The notes under the pieces were generated by a model. That model was given only the letters and a program-made list of their open reading frames with translations. It did no database searches and was not told the origin of the DNA. 5,112 nt of DNA, from positions 1 to 5,112 of the forward strand of contig JAISAF010000300.1 of the NCBI GenBank assembly GCA_031266855.1, in the 5' to 3' direction. Position numbers and translations under genes: made by a program. Of the stretch, positions 4,786 to 5,112 are shown piece after piece. How positions within the stretch are numbered: the stretch's first letter is position 1; every line of letters begins with the position of its first letter. This DNA comes from Spirochaetales bacterium. Lineage in GTDB: Bacteria > Spirochaetota > Spirochaetia > DTKZ01.

Positions 4786-4821
4786 CTTCGGAAACGGTCT
4801 ATATTATATATAGGAACAGTG

Positions 4822-4849
4822 GAATTTGCCGCCATTTTGCGGCAAATTC
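4822..4849. repeat. Perfect 11-bp palindrome
   Basis: GAATTTGCCGC, loop CATTTT, GCGGCAAATTC. The stem is perfect and strong, but it is followed by GCCAGAC rather than a U-tract. Confidence 0.8.
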
Positions 4850-4853
4850 GCCA

Positions 4854-4889
4854 GACTTGTGAGAGAACCGGAAGGTTATCGAACAAGTC
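4854..4889. repeat. Two-helix stem-loop with GNRA-type loop
   Basis: GACTTGT (4854-4860) pairs with ACAAGTC (4883-4889). Inside, AACC pairs with GGTT around GGAA, which as plus-strand RNA is a GNRA tetraloop, with a 5-by-5 internal loop between the helices. This shape is RNA-like rather than merely palindromic DNA. Confidence 0.6.
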
Positions 4890-4899
4890 TAATGTACTG

Positions 4900-4940
4900 G
4901 TTATTCAAAGACGTTATACGCTAAAATAGTTTCGAATAAC
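4900..4940. repeat. Inverted repeat GTTATTC/GAATAAC
   Basis: A 7-bp perfect inverted repeat with a 27-nt loop that holds a small CGT-TAT-ACG hairpin. An A-rich run follows. Confidence 0.5.
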
Positions 4941-4958
4941 AAAAAATCTCTTAAAGCC

Positions 4959-4986
4959 CCGCGTCAGTAAGTCTTCGACTTCGCGG
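4959..4986. repeat. Bulged hairpin overlapping the second direct repeat
   Basis: CCGCG (4959-4963) pairs with CGCGG (4982-4986), and AAGTC (4969-4973) with GACTT (4977-4981), around TTC, leaving a 5-nt bulge. Its 3' arm is the start of direct-repeat copy 2. Confidence 0.55.
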
Positions 4987-4996
4987 TTAAAAAATT
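4978..4996 (+). repeat. Direct repeat, copy 2
   Basis: ACTTCGCGGTTAAAAAATT: the 15-base CGCGGTTAAAAAATT part is identical to 4649-4663. With copy 1 it brackets the stem-loop cluster 4664-4977, as a long target-site duplication or recombination scar would. Confidence 0.75.
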
Positions 4997-5003
4997 CTGT
5001 AAA

Positions 5004-5059
5004 CCGGGTTTCGCCTGAAAACCCGGACGAAGGGGTAGGCCGGGATCGCCGAACCCCTT
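5004..5059. repeat. Two adjacent stem-loops
   Basis: CCGGGTTT (5004-5011) pairs with AAACCCGG (5019-5026). Immediately after, AAGGGGT (5030-5036) pairs with ACCCCTT (5053-5059), with an inner GGC/GCC helix. The run of eight T at 5083-5090 is too far away to make the second one a canonical terminator. Confidence 0.65.
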
Positions 5060-5073
5060 ACTTTAAAACTAAA

Positions 5074-5106
5074 GGCGCTGGCTTTTTTTTAGAAAAAGAC
5101 CGCGCC
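5074..5106. repeat. Stem-loop at the window end
   Basis: GGCGC (5074-5078) pairs with GCGCC (5102-5106), and CTTTTT (5082-5087) with AAAAAG (5093-5098), with an internal loop of three bases on each side. The GC arm and T-run/A-run recall the palindromes of the mosaic repeats, though the order is reversed. Confidence 0.5.
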
Positions 5107-5112
5107 GGGAAG

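Larger units (their letters stand above)
4640..5112. other. Gene-free region tiled with stem-loops
   Basis: No credible reading frame exists on either strand after the ATPase. Instead, inverted repeats follow one another almost without gaps: 4671-4733, 4735-4770 (or 4758-4785), 4799-4813, 4822-4849, 4854-4889, 4900-4940, 4959-4986, 5004-5026, 5030-5059 and 5074-5106. None shows a clean hairpin plus U-tract immediately after the ATPase stop, so termination of that gene is unclear. Candidates are a structured non-coding RNA, a cluster of palindromic repeats, or a small non-autonomous element. I recognise no known RNA family, tRNA or rRNA. Confidence 0.6.

Noticed and set aside
4854..4940. tRNA or other standard RNA gene
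   Set aside because: No four-arm cloverleaf or GTTC-type T-loop with matching acceptor ends can be drawn; only independent stem-loops are seen.
5061..5090. Rho-independent terminator using the eight-T run at 5083-5090
   Set aside because: The nearest strong stem (5030-5059) ends over 20 bases earlier, and the short CTTTA/TAAAG hairpin is AT-only and separated by GCGCTGGC.

Overview
The window looks like a chromosomal segment of a moderately GC-rich, Gram-negative-type bacterium. Two proteins carry Sec signal peptides, and genes are separated by intergenic DNA packed with palindromic repeats. A host-associated spirochaete of the Treponema type (gut or termite treponeme) is my best guess. It rests on the gene mix (DUF2271, a HadA/HadB-like hydratase pair, a DUF4143 ATPase) and the repeat style, not on a marker gene, so treat the taxonomy as tentative.

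Layout. (1) 1-233 is non-coding and palindromic, and holds one copy of a mosaic repeat on the minus strand. (2) 278-823 (+) encodes a small secreted DUF2271 protein. Its stop codon overlaps the stop of a convergent operon. (3) 2722-820 (-) is a three-gene operon in the order secreted protein of unknown function with an internal duplication (2722-1709), HadA-like FAS1-type dehydratase subunit (1689-1246), HadB-like MaoC hydratase subunit (1236-820). The operon has a recognisable promoter at 2757-2728. (4) 2788-3076 is a second copy of the mosaic repeat in the opposite orientation, so the two copies bracket the four genes. (5) 3223-3360 is an exact-period array of six 23-bp direct repeats that runs to a few bases before the ribosome binding site of (6) 3386-4639 (+), an intact DUF4143 AAA ATPase with a C-terminal PD-(D/E)XK-like domain and a TTG start. 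(7) 4640-5112 has no gene; it is tiled by about ten consecutive stem-loops and contains two copies of an 18-19 bp direct repeat.

How the parts work together. The hydratase pair probably makes one heterodimeric (R)-specific enoyl-thioester hydratase. HadB-like carries the Asp/His dyad, HadA-like has lost the His, and a stem-loop over the HadB-like start codon suggests translational coupling for equal stoichiometry. The upstream secreted protein shares the operon, but no functional link is visible. The ATPase appears to be a separate, self-contained unit with its own tandem operator-like array and a structured 3' region. This unit, with the paired inverted mosaic repeats, is the best candidate for something undescribed.
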